From assembly GCA_963791995.1 (NCBI GenBank), contig CAWBUQ010000019.1:124001-188000 (forward strand): a stretch of 64,000 bases of DNA, written 5' to 3'. The notes under the pieces were generated by a model. The model saw only the letters and a list, made by a program, of their open reading frames with translations. It was not told where the DNA came from and searched no databases. The translations under genes were made by a program, and so were the position numbers. How positions within the stretch are numbered: position 1 is the stretch's first letter; each line of letters opens with the position of its first letter. Shown here one piece after another: positions 44,710 to 53,781 of the stretch. This stretch comes from Bog-473 sp963791995 (GTDB taxonomy: Bacteria; Actinomycetota; Acidimicrobiia; Acidimicrobiales; RAAP-2).

Positions 44710-45753
44710 TCATTCAAGCGCGATGTGCACACCGCTCATCCTCTCAAAATGGCGAACGAGGGCTCTCACCCCCCTGTCCCACGGCGGTCTTCGCCCTGCC
44801 GCGCTGCTGCCTTTCGAGCGGTGACGATACGGAAGGACGGCGGAGAGTTCCACAAGGCAGCGCAGCGCCTCGTAGAATTCAATGCGCTCCGCAGTCGTTT
44901 GGGTTCTTTCGCAGTACTGCTCTCTGATTCGCCGCGCCAGGTTCATGCCTGCCGCGTGGATGCCGTGACGTATCGGTGGTGGCGGAGGTAGCGGGGCCGG
45001 CATCATCGCCAGGCCGGCGCACGCGTAGCCCAGGTCGAGTGCGGGGTCACCAACTCCCGCCCTCGTCCAATCGACCAGGCCGGTGATACGACCCCGTTGC
45101 ATCAAGACGTTGGCAGGCCACAAGTCACCGTGGATGATCGATGGGACGTGAACAGGGCTTGGTTCGTTGCCGCTCAACCAGGCCAGAGCATCCTTTGTGT
45201 GATCGCCACCGAACGCTTCGAAGTTGGCCCTGACGGACTCGATGTGCCTGCGCACCGTGAGTTGTTTCGTTTGGATCCCACCCCTCGCTGCTGCCGCAAG
45301 CACCGGCGCGGGATCAACCTGGTGAAGTCGTTCTGCGACTTCCAAGAGAACCTTTGGCCACCGCAGGCAGAGCTTTGGGAAGTCGGGAACGAATTGGTCC
45401 GGGCGAACGCCACGCAGAAATCCACGACCGGGAAGGCGTTCCATTACCACGAACATGCTGCCGAGCCGGTCCGGATCGCTGTCCGCCACGATGACGCGTG
45501 GCGCCGGAAAACGCGCATCGGCGAGGCCGTCTTGCACGGCCTGTTCGAGCCTGGGCTGAATGGGGTCGGTGCCAGCGGCATAGAGGCGCAAGACCATTTG
45601 CCGACGGCTCCCCTCGCTACCCAGACTGAATCCGTACACCTCTGAGAAAACCCCGCCGCTGAGTCGCTTCGGCCACGACAAGAACGCTGCTTCGGGGTCG
45701 TTGAGGTGGGACTTCAGTACGTGCAGCAGTTGGGCCGACTGGTCTGGGTTCAA
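44710..45753 (-). CDS. Aminoglycoside phosphotransferase (APH) family kinase
   Basis: A 347-residue protein-kinase-like phosphotransferase. The ATP lobe begins LSGGVFSEVYGFSLGSEGSR. The catalytic loop is SIIHGDLWPANVLMQRGRIT (H-G-D-x4-N) and the metal Asp region is GLVDWTRAGVGDPALDLGYA. The family includes antibiotic, choline, homoserine and macrolide kinases, so resistance cannot be assumed. The open frame starts at a TTG (45753), which may not be the true start. It has no clear operon partners. Confidence 0.8.
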   Translation of the reverse strand: MNPDQSAQLLHVLKSHLNDPEAAFLSWPKRLSGGVFSEVYGFSLGSEGSRRQMVLRLYAAGTDPIQPRLEQAVQDGLADARFPAPRVIVADSDPDRLGSMFVVMERLPGRGFLRGVRPDQFVPDFPKLCLRWPKVLLEVAERLHQVDPAPVLAAAARGGIQTKQLTVRRHIESVRANFEAFGGDHTKDALAWLSGNEPSPVHVPSIIHGDLWPANVLMQRGRITGLVDWTRAGVGDPALDLGYACAGLAMMPAPLPPPPPIRHGIHAAGMNLARRIREQYCERTQTTAERIEFYEALRCLVELSAVLPYRHRSKGSSAAGRRPPWDRGVRALVRHFERMSGVHIALE

Positions 45754-45863
45754 GGGGGCTGTCTCTCGGTCCTTGATTTCCTCGAATATCGATCCTTGAC
45801 GCTGAGCCGATCCTAGGGAGTCGAACCGGGCAACGGTGTCCCCGTTCGGCAGCAGAGGGCGAC

Positions 45864-46374
45864 CTATGCCCTGGGGCTCCAGCGTGGATCACGACCCAGC
45901 CGGGCGAGCAGTGTGGCTCGAGCATCTGATCCGGTGGGCACCGGTTGCGGACTGGCATACATGCCTGTTCCCGAGAGGAACGCGTCGTCGGAGGGCAGAC
46001 TCTCCAAGAACATGCGGCACAGATTGCCATCAAGAGTGACTTCGTGACCTCCAGCCCGCCGAGATCCCACGCGTGGATCATGACATCGAGGGACAACGCG
46101 GGGAGGAGTCGAGGGGCATCAATCTGGGTTGGCGGATTGCTTCCGACGGCAGGAACATCGATCACGCCGTCAACGAGACCTGGTCGGATCATGAGTTGGT
46201 CGAGTGCAGCACTCGTTGCCGTAATCCAATGACGTGCTCCAGGACGCCTCTGGCGTCCCACTCACTGCACGGCGACGATGCGTGCCAGCGATCACCGACC
46301 GCCCGGACCTGCTCGCCGAACGCCTCGCAAACCTGCCGGTGTTGGCTTGCCAAACTGCCGGGGTCGTCAAGCAT
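45864..46374 (-). CDS. TIGR03086/maleylpyruvate-isomerase-like DinB-fold protein (frameshifted)
   Basis: A protein of about 170-190 residues in three frames. The start is LDDPGSLASQHRQVCEAFGE, then WHASSPCSEWDARGVLEHVI (the metal-ligand H in V-x-H-V). LLPALSLDVMIHAWDLGGL carries the second metal His in H-A-W-D-L, and the end is LCRMFLESLPSDDAFLSGTG. The fold is a metal-binding four-helix bundle that uses mycothiol in characterised homologues. The ATG at 46374 has GGAG five bases upstream. Two slips interrupt it. Confidence 0.65.
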
Positions 46375-46456
46375 GCGAACTCCTTCGTGGCCAAACATCC
46401 GGCTCTCCCCGGTCGGTATCGTCTCACCAGGAGAAGCTAAGGCAGAAGGAGTGCTC

Positions 46457-47053
46457 ATGTCCGGCCGGTTCGTGTACTGGATGAACGTTTCGCTCGATCT
46501 CTTCATCGAGCGCGAGGCGGGTGAACACAGTGACATCGAGGGCCCCAGCTGGGTGCGCCTCGGCGAGCCGCTGCATCGCGAGCTCAATGCTCGCGCACGC
46601 GCGTTGTCGATGATGGTCGAGGGCCGCATCGTCTACGAGATGATGGATCCCTTCTGGCCGAACGCTCGCACGGACGAGTCGCTCCCCGGCTTCTTGCGCG
46701 AATTCGGCGAGATCTGGACGGACATCCCCAAAGTGCTCGTCTCGCGTACGCGAACGACGGCGCAACACAACACGCGCATCATCGGCGGTGACAACGACGC
46801 GATCGAACAGCTCGCTGTGCTGCGCCGAGAGACGGACGGCGACATCGGTGTCGGCGGCGCGACCCTCGCCACACAGCTACTGAGGGCGCACCTGCTCGAC
46901 GAACTACTTCTCTTCACACACCCGGTCGTGCTCGGCACCGGCCGCCCGCTCTTCGACGCGCTCGACCAACCCCTCGAACTCGACCTCTTGGAACAGCGAT
47001 TATTCGACCAGGGCGTCACAATGCACCGCTACGCGGTGCGCGGGGCGCTCTAG
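46457..47053 (+). CDS. Dihydrofolate-reductase-like (RibD C-terminal) protein
   Basis: A 198-residue protein with the RibD/DHFR fold. It begins RFVYWMNVSLDLFIEREAGE, where the usual S-L-D-G reads S-L-D-L. MMVEGRIVYEMMDPFWP, KVLVSRTRTTAQHNTRII and DIGVGGATLATQLLRAHLLD (the G-G-A/G NADPH loop) follow, then HPVVLGTGRPLFDALDQPLE. AAGGAG precedes the ATG at 46457. It is an NADPH-dependent reductase of unknown substrate, divergent from the DinB-like gene. Confidence 0.85.
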   Translation: MSGRFVYWMNVSLDLFIEREAGEHSDIEGPSWVRLGEPLHRELNARARALSMMVEGRIVYEMMDPFWPNARTDESLPGFLREFGEIWTDIPKVLVSRTRTTAQHNTRIIGGDNDAIEQLAVLRRETDGDIGVGGATLATQLLRAHLLDELLLFTHPVVLGTGRPLFDALDQPLELDLLEQRLFDQGVTMHRYAVRGAL

Positions 47054-47117
47054 TTGTCCGCTTCCCCGTTCAATTTCGCCGAAAAGGTGAGAACGCAACC
47101 GTGGAAGAATCTCTGGA

Positions 47118-47417
47118 ATGGAGTTGCCAACAGAGTTGCAAGACGACGGATCTTGGAGGACGGCTGTCTGGGCCCTCCGAGTGGGGTACGTCGGGCTGTT
47201 GGTCGCCGTTGCAGGGCTCATCGTGATGTTGTCGGGATCCACGCCGTGGGTCTTGGCCGCCGGGGTAACCATCTGGCTCACATGTGCCGCCGTCACGTTG
47301 GCAGGGTTCTTCCGGTCCCGACACGAGCTTCCCAAGCCGAATCCTGGGCTCTGGTCGATGCGGTTCATGCTCATCCACGACACGATCCACGCCCGGTCGT
47401 CGACCCACCGGTCCTGA
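47118..47417 (+). CDS. Small two-helix membrane protein
   Basis: A 99-residue protein of unknown family. It has a short polar N-terminus, two strong helices (VGYVGLLVAVAGLIVMLSG and WVLAAGVTIWLTCAAVTLAG) and a basic region FFRSRHELPKPNPGLWSMRF. The tail could lie on the cytosolic side. No domain was recognised. It is followed by a convergent hypothetical gene. Confidence 0.55.
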   Translation: MELPTELQDDGSWRTAVWALRVGYVGLLVAVAGLIVMLSGSTPWVLAAGVTIWLTCAAVTLAGFFRSRHELPKPNPGLWSMRFMLIHDTIHARSSTHRS

Positions 47418-47489
47418 CGGCTCGTACCGCACCAGAGCGTCGGAACGAAGGGACGGTTCGCCCTCACGGGACGTGAACCGCCGTTCCTT

Positions 47490-47924
47490 CTAGGCAGTCC
47501 ACACTCGATTGGTGGCGACCCCTCCCTGTAACGCCGCATACTCGAAGCCCCGCCCAAAGCGCTTCTTCGAATAGGGAAGCAGCACCGCCATAGCGACGCC
47601 CTCGGAATGCTCCAGTTCCACTCGTATGGCATCCGAGCCAGCCGCTTGGACGTCGCTGCAAATCCCCACCGCTCGGAGCTCGTCTCGCCTGTTCTGTGCC
47701 TCCGCCAGCAACGTCGAGATGATGCTGGCGCGATCGGGGCGCTCACCCTGCATCGCATCGGCACCAAGGAGCCTGGTCACTCCATCCTCCGTGACGATCG
47801 CTCCAAACGGGAAGAACTCGCCCAGCTTCTCGAGCTCCTGTTGGGCGAATGGAAGGAGTGCGTTCAGCAGCCCGTCCAGATCGGCCTGGGCCTGGGCCGA
47901 TGCTGTATCCCGCCATGTGGTCAT
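47490..47924 (-). CDS. Conserved hypothetical protein (144 residues)
   Basis: A soluble protein. Its start is ASAQAQADLDGLLNALLPFA, then EKLGEFFPFGAIVTEDGVTR, VGICSDVQAAGSDAIRVELE and SEGVAMAVLLPYSKKRFGRG. The order (helix, F-F-P-F-G, V-C-x-D-V, D-A-I-R-V-x-x-E-H, x-x-L-P-Y) seems to define a small uncharacterised family seen in actinobacteria. I know of no function. The clean frame and coding pattern support a real gene. Confidence 0.65.
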   Translation of the reverse strand: MTTWRDTASAQAQADLDGLLNALLPFAQQELEKLGEFFPFGAIVTEDGVTRLLGADAMQGERPDRASIISTLLAEAQNRRDELRAVGICSDVQAAGSDAIRVELEHSEGVAMAVLLPYSKKRFGRGFEYAALQGGVATNRVWTA

Positions 47925-47963
47925 CGACCAATCATGCCTCAGCAGCGTGTACCAGTTCGCGGC

Positions 47964-48506
47964 TCAGGGGCAGTCGTCGGCCTTGAGGAGACCCTCCTCG
48001 GTAAGGGGGCGCGAAGGTGGCTGGCGCACGTGGAGGGGGCGACCCTTCTGCCCACCATGCGAGCGCTGACGGAGGACGGCGCGGATGAGCCACCCACCGA
48101 AGCCAATCAACAAGATCGCACCGCCCCATGCCATGAAGGCTGTTTGGGAGTCGTTCTCGGGTCCCGAAACGTCACTGACATCGCCCGGGCTATAGGAAAC
48201 CGTGATCTTGTCGCGATGGATGCCGCCCGCATCGACTGCTTTCATCCTCGTCGCGACCGTCTTGTCCCCTGCTCTGTACGTCACGACGAGGTCGCAGAGA
48301 TTCTCGCTTCCGTCGGAGCCAGTGCTGGTCCAGCATCGGCGGGAGTCGATCTGTGCGACGGTCCGTGGATTGTGGGAATCGGTCCACATCACGCGTCCGA
48401 CTTCGACCATGTAGAGGCCAGCGGCGACGAACGCGATGGCGAGGACGAGAGCGGGTATTCCGCCTCCGGGATAGGTGGCCGGGGATGAGCCCTTTGCCTG
48501 CACCAC
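47964..48506 (-). CDS. DUF3592-like membrane protein
   Basis: A 180-residue protein with a helix near 17-37 (IPALVLAIAFVAAGLYMVEV) and one near 122-142 (FMAWGGAILLIGFGGWLIRA). Between them is an extracytoplasmic domain with CDLVVTYRAGDKTVATRMKA and DKITVSYSPGDVSDVSGPE. The V-x-Y-x-P-x-D/x-P pattern resembles DUF3592-type proteins, of unknown role. The basic C-tail is probably cytosolic. GTG start. Confidence 0.6.
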   Translation of the reverse strand: MVQAKGSSPATYPGGGIPALVLAIAFVAAGLYMVEVGRVMWTDSHNPRTVAQIDSRRCWTSTGSDGSENLCDLVVTYRAGDKTVATRMKAVDAGGIHRDKITVSYSPGDVSDVSGPENDSQTAFMAWGGAILLIGFGGWLIRAVLRQRSHGGQKGRPLHVRQPPSRPLTEEGLLKADDCP

Positions 48507-48599
48507 GGCCGAACGTTACCGCCTCCTGCAATGGAGGTTGATCCTCTTGATTCCCGGTCACAAGGCGAGAGGATCCATCCTGCAAACCAGACACGACGG

Positions 48600-49577
48600 C
48601 TAGTGCTGGGATGGGTCTGATCGCTCTTTGAGCATCCGCTGGCGGTCCCGGGCGCCGAGGCGAGCGGGTGTTGTCGTCTCGACGAAGTCGACCAGCGCAG
48701 CGACGAACTGCTCCGGTGCCTCGATCTGAGGGAAGTGGCCAACGCCCTCAATGATCACCAGTCGGCTGCCAGGAATGGCTTGGTGCGCAGCATGTGCATG
48801 GCTCACGGGGATGATGTCATCCCGGTCCCCCCAGATGATCAACGTCGGCATGGGCGAAGCGAGGTAGAGACGATCCATCGCGCTCACCGTCTGGCCACCG
48901 GGGTCGATGACGGATCTGATGGTGCGGGCGAACGCCTGACGGTTTTCTGTCTCCGCCAGCGATGCGTACGCGCTCCACATCTCGGTGAACCGACCCAGAT
49001 GGATGCCGCGATCGTTGATCGACCGCAACAGGCTGTCTCCCCAGTCACGAACGAACCCCGGAAAGATGAACGGCATCACGTACTCGCTCGCCGGCAACGT
49101 CAAGAATCGAAGGATCCAGCTCACTTCTCTACCGAGGCCGCCACTGTCTACGAGCACGAGACGCTCGCAAAGCTCGGGATGCTGGTAGGCAAGCTGCATG
49201 GCGACCCCACCGCCGAACGACTGGCCGACGACCGTTGCTCGGTCGATGTCGAGGATCTCGAGAAGATCACGGATCCCACTGGCGAACGCACCCAGCGAAT
49301 AATCCCCGACGGGTTTTTCGGACAGACCGTGACCCATGAAGTCTGGCGCAATCACGGTGAAGCGATCGACCAGGAGGGGTATTACGTCCCGCCAGCTCCG
49401 GGAACTACCGGCGATTCCGTGGAGAAGGAGGAGTGCGGGCCCTCTCCCTTCCATGCGATACGCCATGTCGTGACCGTGAATCGAGACATGCTGGATCTGG
49501 CCTTCCACAGGGACATCATCCCTCAGCGCCCGGGGGGGGTGGTGCCGGGGCGAATCGGCAAATCCCCGGAGAGGCAC
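48600..49577 (-). CDS. Alpha/beta-hydrolase fold protein
   Basis: A hydrolase of up to 325 residues. The oxyanion region is LLLLHGIAGSSRSWRDVIPL, the nucleophile elbow VVGQSFGGGVAMQLAYQHPE, the acid region LIIWGDRDDIIPVSHAHAAH and the His IIEGVGHFPQIEAPEQFVAA. The fold resembles C-C bond hydrolases and haloalkane/epoxide hydrolases. The true start is uncertain: the first ~25 residues cross a run of eight C residues near 49540, and conserved sequence begins at about IQHVSIHGHD. Confidence 0.82.
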   Translation of the reverse strand: MPLRGFADSPRHHPPRALRDDVPVEGQIQHVSIHGHDMAYRMEGRGPALLLLHGIAGSSRSWRDVIPLLVDRFTVIAPDFMGHGLSEKPVGDYSLGAFASGIRDLLEILDIDRATVVGQSFGGGVAMQLAYQHPELCERLVLVDSGGLGREVSWILRFLTLPASEYVMPFIFPGFVRDWGDSLLRSINDRGIHLGRFTEMWSAYASLAETENRQAFARTIRSVIDPGGQTVSAMDRLYLASPMPTLIIWGDRDDIIPVSHAHAAHQAIPGSRLVIIEGVGHFPQIEAPEQFVAALVDFVETTTPARLGARDRQRMLKERSDPSQH

Positions 49578-49581
49578 TCAT

Positions 49582-50091
49582 TCAGCATTTGTGAAGAATC
49601 CTCGTCAGATCCCATCGGTGGTGGAAGGCATCGTGAACGTTTGAGGCAACGACATCGGAGAGTTCCATCGCCCCACGTTCGGAGTGGAGCATGACGACTC
49701 CGGCAGGATCTGCCTCCTCCACAGCGTTGAGCCAATTATCCACCGCGATGCGAAAGGACCACGTGGCTCCGTAGAGAGCGACGTCGTTGTAGTGCCTGGA
49801 CTCGGCGAGCAAATCGGGGTCGTATGGGACGACGCGCGCGTCGGCACCCCGAGCCACCGCAACAAGCCGTTCGGCCCAAATCCGGGTGTTATCCGTCATG
49901 TGGGAGACGTAAGCGGAGACATTCCACTCGAGATCCGGGAGTCGCTCCGCCCCAGTTGCGCCCCTGAGCAGCTCGTCGATCGAATCAGGAAGGCTGCACA
50001 TCAGCCGGATTGAGCCGGTTTGCCCGGCGGACCAGGAAAACCCGCAGTCCCGACATGGGTCGCCGTAGAGCGGCGCGCCCCATTCATCCAC
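49582..50091 (-). CDS. DinB-like family protein
   Basis: A 169-residue protein. The N-terminal CRDCGFSWSA motif and body WNVSAYVSHMTDNTRIWAER, YDPDLLAESRHYNDVALYGA and VASNVHDAFHHRWDLTRIL match a DinB/YfiT-like metal-dependent subgroup, with His residues in V-S-H-M and V-H-D-A-x-H-H spaced as metal ligands. It lies between the methyltransferase and hydrolase genes on the same strand, with short gaps, probably one operon. The role is unknown. Confidence 0.7.
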   Translation of the reverse strand: MDEWGAPLYGDPCRDCGFSWSAGQTGSIRLMCSLPDSIDELLRGATGAERLPDLEWNVSAYVSHMTDNTRIWAERLVAVARGADARVVPYDPDLLAESRHYNDVALYGATWSFRIAVDNWLNAVEEADPAGVVMLHSERGAMELSDVVASNVHDAFHHRWDLTRILHKC

Positions 50092-50108
50092 AGCAGCGGT
50101 ACTCCACT

Positions 50109-50771
50109 CTAGGAACGAGGTCGACGGGCCATGACAAACCCCTGGGGGGTGGTTTCGTCTTCCAGTTCAGGCGCTCTGAGAACCGTGGCGTAGATTTCGA
50201 AGCCGCTTTGTTCCAGGCGGTCGCGAACTTCTTGCACACTGTGCCTGTAGCTCGTGAGCGGCAGATGTGTGCCTTGTGCGTCCTCTCGGCGTACGGGCTC
50301 AGCCTCCGCTTGAAAGCCGAGAAGTAGGTATCCCTCCGGCATCAAGACTCGTCGCAGTTCGCCGAATGCCTCGACGAGCCGATCGGGCGGCGTGTAGATG
50401 ATCGAGTACCAGCACACGGCGCCAGCGAGCACCCCCGTCTCAATCGGAAGCGCATCGAGCTGACCCTCCTCGAACGCAATGTCCGGATGTGCGGTCCGGG
50501 CGGTAGCGAGCATCGCCTGGGAGACATCCACACCGACGACATCGAGGCCGCGTGCCGCCATGAATGCCGCCACTCGCCCTGGGCCGCATCCGATGTCGGC
50601 GACCCGCCGGACGGCTTGCCTCTTGATCAGCTCGACAAGTACCGCGAGAAGCGACCGATCGATCGGGCCTTCTGTCGCTGGACTGACCTCCGTGCCGACG
50701 AACTCGACGTACCTCGGCGCCGCCACGTCATAGACCGCTCGGGCAGTTGCGACGTGGTCCTCATCGGACAT
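50109..50771 (-). CDS. Class I SAM-dependent methyltransferase
   Basis: A 220-residue methyltransferase. Motif I is RRVADIGCGPGRVAAFMAAR near residue 62, motif II LDVVGVDVSQAMLATARTAH, and the post-motifs include LPIETGVLAGAVCWYSIIYT and RRVLMPEGYLLLGFQAEAEP. The C-terminus has VRDRLEQSGFEIYATVLRAP. The acceptor cannot be told. The ATG at 50771 is preferred over a TTG two codons earlier. Confidence 0.85.
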   Translation of the reverse strand: MSDEDHVATARAVYDVAAPRYVEFVGTEVSPATEGPIDRSLLAVLVELIKRQAVRRVADIGCGPGRVAAFMAARGLDVVGVDVSQAMLATARTAHPDIAFEEGQLDALPIETGVLAGAVCWYSIIYTPPDRLVEAFGELRRVLMPEGYLLLGFQAEAEPVRREDAQGTHLPLTSYRHSVQEVRDRLEQSGFEIYATVLRAPELEDETTPQGFVMARRPRS

Positions 50772-50838
50772 ACCCAAGATTACGCGCCCGCCTTCCGCAT
50801 CGGCGATGAAACCACCGTTCCAAGTAGCCGATGCGCCG

Positions 50839-51486
50839 CTACGTCAACAGCTCGCGGCGGCCGTCTTGGAAGCACCGCTCAGCACGGAACACCGGCGAGA
50901 GATCGTCGAGTCCACCGAGGATCGTCGCTTCAGCGGGCTTGCGGTCGGTAAAACGCCAGAGTGGGGCGAACGCATCCGCCGTCTTCTGTGTGCTGCTCCG
51001 CCGGGCGATCGCGCCCGTGTTCTGGCTCGTGAGCTCGAGACGAAGCCCGGCCGCCTCGAGGAACTTCAGGGGGGAAAGCCAAATCACGTCTTGCGCTCCA
51101 TCCTTCTGGACGTATTTGTCCAGAAGCTTCTGCATCGACGTCTCATCGGTGAAGAAGTACACGCGCTCGTTCAAGAGGTGGATCCAGCCGCTCACGTCGA
51201 GTCCCTTGTCCAAAATGGAACTGAGATCCTTGCGGGCGAAGAGCGGTTCCTGGTCCCGCAGCGTCACATCCTCGCCTCGGACACGCAGACGAACTGACTC
51301 TCGGCGAGGTGTTGACAGCAGAGCTTGGCGGTCCTCCTGGTTGAGATCGGCCTCCAAGATCAGTTCCTCGGCCGTCCGGAACCCATGCCTGACGATTTGC
51401 TCCCAGACGCCAGCAGGACCGACGTGGCAGATCACCTTGCAGCGATTGAGGAATTGTTCTGGCGTCATCGGACTGAAGGATCGCAC
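50839..51486 (-). CDS. DUF7002-like protein
   Basis: A 215-residue soluble protein. CHVGPAGVWEQIVRHGFRTA, DQEPLFARKDLSSILDKGLD, WIHLLNERVYFFTDETSMQK and DVIWLSPLKFLEAAGLRLEL follow the order I recall for DUF7002 proteins. These resemble ADP-ribosyltransferase-like (DUF4433/DarT-type) folds in their N-terminal H-x-A/G-x-x-x-W-x-x-I-x-x-H-G motif. This relation is from memory of patterns and is unproven. GTG 51486 or ATG 51468 is the start. No antitoxin-like gene adjoins it. Confidence 0.6.
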   Translation of the reverse strand: MRSFSPMTPEQFLNRCKVICHVGPAGVWEQIVRHGFRTAEELILEADLNQEDRQALLSTPRRESVRLRVRGEDVTLRDQEPLFARKDLSSILDKGLDVSGWIHLLNERVYFFTDETSMQKLLDKYVQKDGAQDVIWLSPLKFLEAAGLRLELTSQNTGAIARRSSTQKTADAFAPLWRFTDRKPAEATILGGLDDLSPVFRAERCFQDGRRELLT

Positions 51487-51583
51487 AGTTCACGCCATCA
51501 GCCCGATTCGGACACTCCGGGTTGCCGGGTCCGAATCGCTCTCGTCGGTCGAATCTGCCCCGTCCGCCCGGCTTGAGCACTCC

Positions 51584-52396
51584 TTATGACTTCGGCCGTC
51601 CCTGCTTACGGAACTTTTTGCCCAAACCTGAGAACCGGCCGACGAGTCGATAGGCGCGTTGCTGCCGGAGCGCACTCATTCGAAGCGGGTCCTCCGGATC
51701 GAGTTGATCAATCGCGCCGGCGACGACCTGATCGAACATCAGCGACGCTTCCTCATGTCTCTTGAGAGCCATCAACTCCGACGCGATCGCCCACTTCTGG
51801 TAGAGGATGGTCCTTGGTTCTGCCTCCAACTCTTCGAGGCCGGAGACGGCCTCTGTAAACAGGCTCAGCGCCATCTCGTGGTTCCCGAGGCCCCGATGAG
51901 TCTGGGCCAAGTCGATCATGGATCGATAGGTGTCCACATGCTGGGGTCCGGGCGATCTTCTCGTCGATTCGAGGATACGGACTCTGATGGGAAACTCGTC
52001 CCCATAGCGATGGAGCTTTCTCAAGGTGATGGCCAAGTTGACGGCCGCTCGAAGGGAGAGATCGCTGTCGGGGCCACGCGTTCGGTCAGATGTTCCGAGG
52101 ACCTTCTCCCAGAGACGTCTCGCTGCGTCGTTCTCTCCGAGCCGATCGAGCACGATCGCCAGATCGAACTCTGTGCGAGCCGTCCAGTCGTCGTCTGAGT
52201 CAGCGGAGTGAGCCTGGGTCGCCAACGCGCTTCTCAAGAGTGACTCGGCCTCGCGGTATGACTCCGTTCCTCGCAGTGCCCTCGCCAAGTGGAGCATCGC
52301 GTCGAGCGTTGCGGGATCTGCGTCTCCGTAGAGCTCCTTCCGCGCTTCGAGAACAAGGCGGGCCACTTCGACCTGCTGCGCCGGTTCGCCGTTCAT
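51584..52396 (-). CDS. Tetratricopeptide (TPR) repeat protein
   Basis: A 270-residue all-helical protein. Repeats near 24-64 (LYGDADPATLDAMLHLARAL), 67-107 (RTEFDLAIVLDRLGENDAAR), 117-150 and 160-200 (YRSMIDLAQTHRGLGNHEMA, LSLFTEAVSGLEELEAEP) fit the kinesin-light-chain-like TPR pattern (G-x-x-H/A-x-A-x-x-L-x-L-A). No enzymatic or DNA-binding domain is present in the frame, so it may be the surviving C-terminal half of a larger regulator, or a stand-alone scaffold. Confidence 0.7.
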   Translation of the reverse strand: MNGEPAQQVEVARLVLEARKELYGDADPATLDAMLHLARALRGTESYREAESLLRSALATQAHSADSDDDWTARTEFDLAIVLDRLGENDAARRLWEKVLGTSDRTRGPDSDLSLRAAVNLAITLRKLHRYGDEFPIRVRILESTRRSPGPQHVDTYRSMIDLAQTHRGLGNHEMALSLFTEAVSGLEELEAEPRTILYQKWAIASELMALKRHEEASLMFDQVVAGAIDQLDPEDPLRMSALRQQRAYRLVGRFSGLGKKFRKQGRPKS

Positions 52397-52641
52397 CGCT
52401 CGCCGACGTTACCGCTGAGAGTCTCGGACGGGGCCGAACGGAGAACTCGAACGCGAGGGTGCCGGGTCACGGCACGACAGCCCGGAGCCACGCACGTGTC
52501 ATTGAGCGGAGGGGGCGCCAGAGGGATCTCATGAGTCGTCGCGACGCGTCGATCTCGCCCTGAGACGGCTCCCTAGGCACACCGAACGACGTAGAGAGGC
52601 GCCATTGAGGCTTCGCAACGGATGCAACTAATCTCTTCCTC

Positions 52642-53748
52642 GTGATCGGTGTCGGAAACTGGCCGACGCCCAAGCCAGGTCTCCGATTCCGAGTACGGAG
52701 ACTCGCGGGTATCGGAGCGGGGTTGGTGAGCCTGACTGTCGCCTCTGTAGCGACGGCAACGATCGTCGTGCCTCAAGGACCGGTCGCGGCCGATCAGGTG
52801 TCCGACCTCAAGGCGCAAGCGACCCAGATCACTCAGGATCTCGTGCTGGAGCAACTCCAGATCAGCACGTATCAACAGCAATACGCCGTTGACGTCGCCA
52901 AGGTCGATCGCGACAAGGCGGAGATCGGATCGACTGAGAATCAAATCCAAGCCGACATCAGCCGAGTGGGACGAGATCGCAGCCGGCTCCAGAGCGAGGC
53001 GGTGTCGGCGTACGTCAACTCGGGCTCGGAGGTCGACGGAACTCCGGCCCCGTTCGAAGTGAACCAGACCAAGGCGATCGCCACAGCCGAGTACGAGAGC
53101 GTGGTGAGCGGTGATATCACCACGACCATCGACACGTTGCACACGGACGAGAACGGATTGCGCGCCGAACGGGCCACGCTTGTGCAGCAACAGGCACGGG
53201 ACCAGGCAACCACCAATCAGGAAGCCGGGTTGACCAATAGTGCACACCAGACCGAGGTCGAGCTCGCGTCCAAACAGTCAGAGATCACGGGCCAGCTCGT
53301 GGTCGCGGTGGCCCAGCAACAGGCGGCACAAGCGAGGGCCGCGGCCGCGGCGGTCCAGGCCGCACAAGCCGCACAGGCCGCAGCAAGCCGAAGTACGACG
53401 AGCACAACGCACACGACGCAACCTGCGCCTTCTTCAGCTACGCCCACGGTGGTGCTCGGGGGCACCTCTAGTGCGCCCACCGGGGATCCGTCACTCCCTC
53501 CGTTCCTCCAGTGCGTCCTGCAGGCCGAATCAGGCGGCAACTACGGCGCCGTCTCGCCGGGGGGCCAGTACATGGGCGGTTTCCAATTCAGCCAGTCGAC
53601 ATGGAACGAAGCGGCCAACCTGGGCGGCATGCCGCAGCTCGTCAACGTCCCCCCGAATCAGGCGACACCGGCCGAGCAGGACGATCTCGCCATCGCGCTC
53701 TACAACGCCGATGGTCAACAGCCCTGGAACGACCGCTGCCATAGTTAG
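52642..53748 (+). CDS. Secreted coiled-coil protein with resuscitation-factor/transglycosylase-like C-terminus
   Basis: A 368-residue exported protein. After a basic start a hydrophobic signal (LAGIGAGLVSLTVASVATAT) leads to a long coiled coil (~50-230: LKAQATQITQDLVLEQLQIS, VDRDKAEIGSTENQIQADIS) like PcsB/RipC-type wall-hydrolase cofactors. An Ala/Gln stretch and a Thr/Ser/Pro linker follow. The last ~75 residues hold FLQCVLQAESGGNYGAVSPG, GQYMGGFQFSQSTWNEAANL and the ending YNADGQQPWNDRC, with the RPF-like catalytic Glu in QAESGGNY. It probably cleaves peptidoglycan. The GTG start has no clear ribosome site. Confidence 0.82.
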   Translation: MIGVGNWPTPKPGLRFRVRRLAGIGAGLVSLTVASVATATIVVPQGPVAADQVSDLKAQATQITQDLVLEQLQISTYQQQYAVDVAKVDRDKAEIGSTENQIQADISRVGRDRSRLQSEAVSAYVNSGSEVDGTPAPFEVNQTKAIATAEYESVVSGDITTTIDTLHTDENGLRAERATLVQQQARDQATTNQEAGLTNSAHQTEVELASKQSEITGQLVVAVAQQQAAQARAAAAAVQAAQAAQAAASRSTTSTTHTTQPAPSSATPTVVLGGTSSAPTGDPSLPPFLQCVLQAESGGNYGAVSPGGQYMGGFQFSQSTWNEAANLGGMPQLVNVPPNQATPAEQDDLAIALYNADGQQPWNDRCHS

Positions 53749-53781
53749 CGGGGGACGACGGCGCATGAATACCCTTCTTGA

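Noticed and set aside
44710..45753. Aminoglycoside resistance gene
   Set aside because: The APH fold is clear but the family covers many non-antibiotic kinases, and nothing in the context (no mobile element, no resistance partners) supports resistance.
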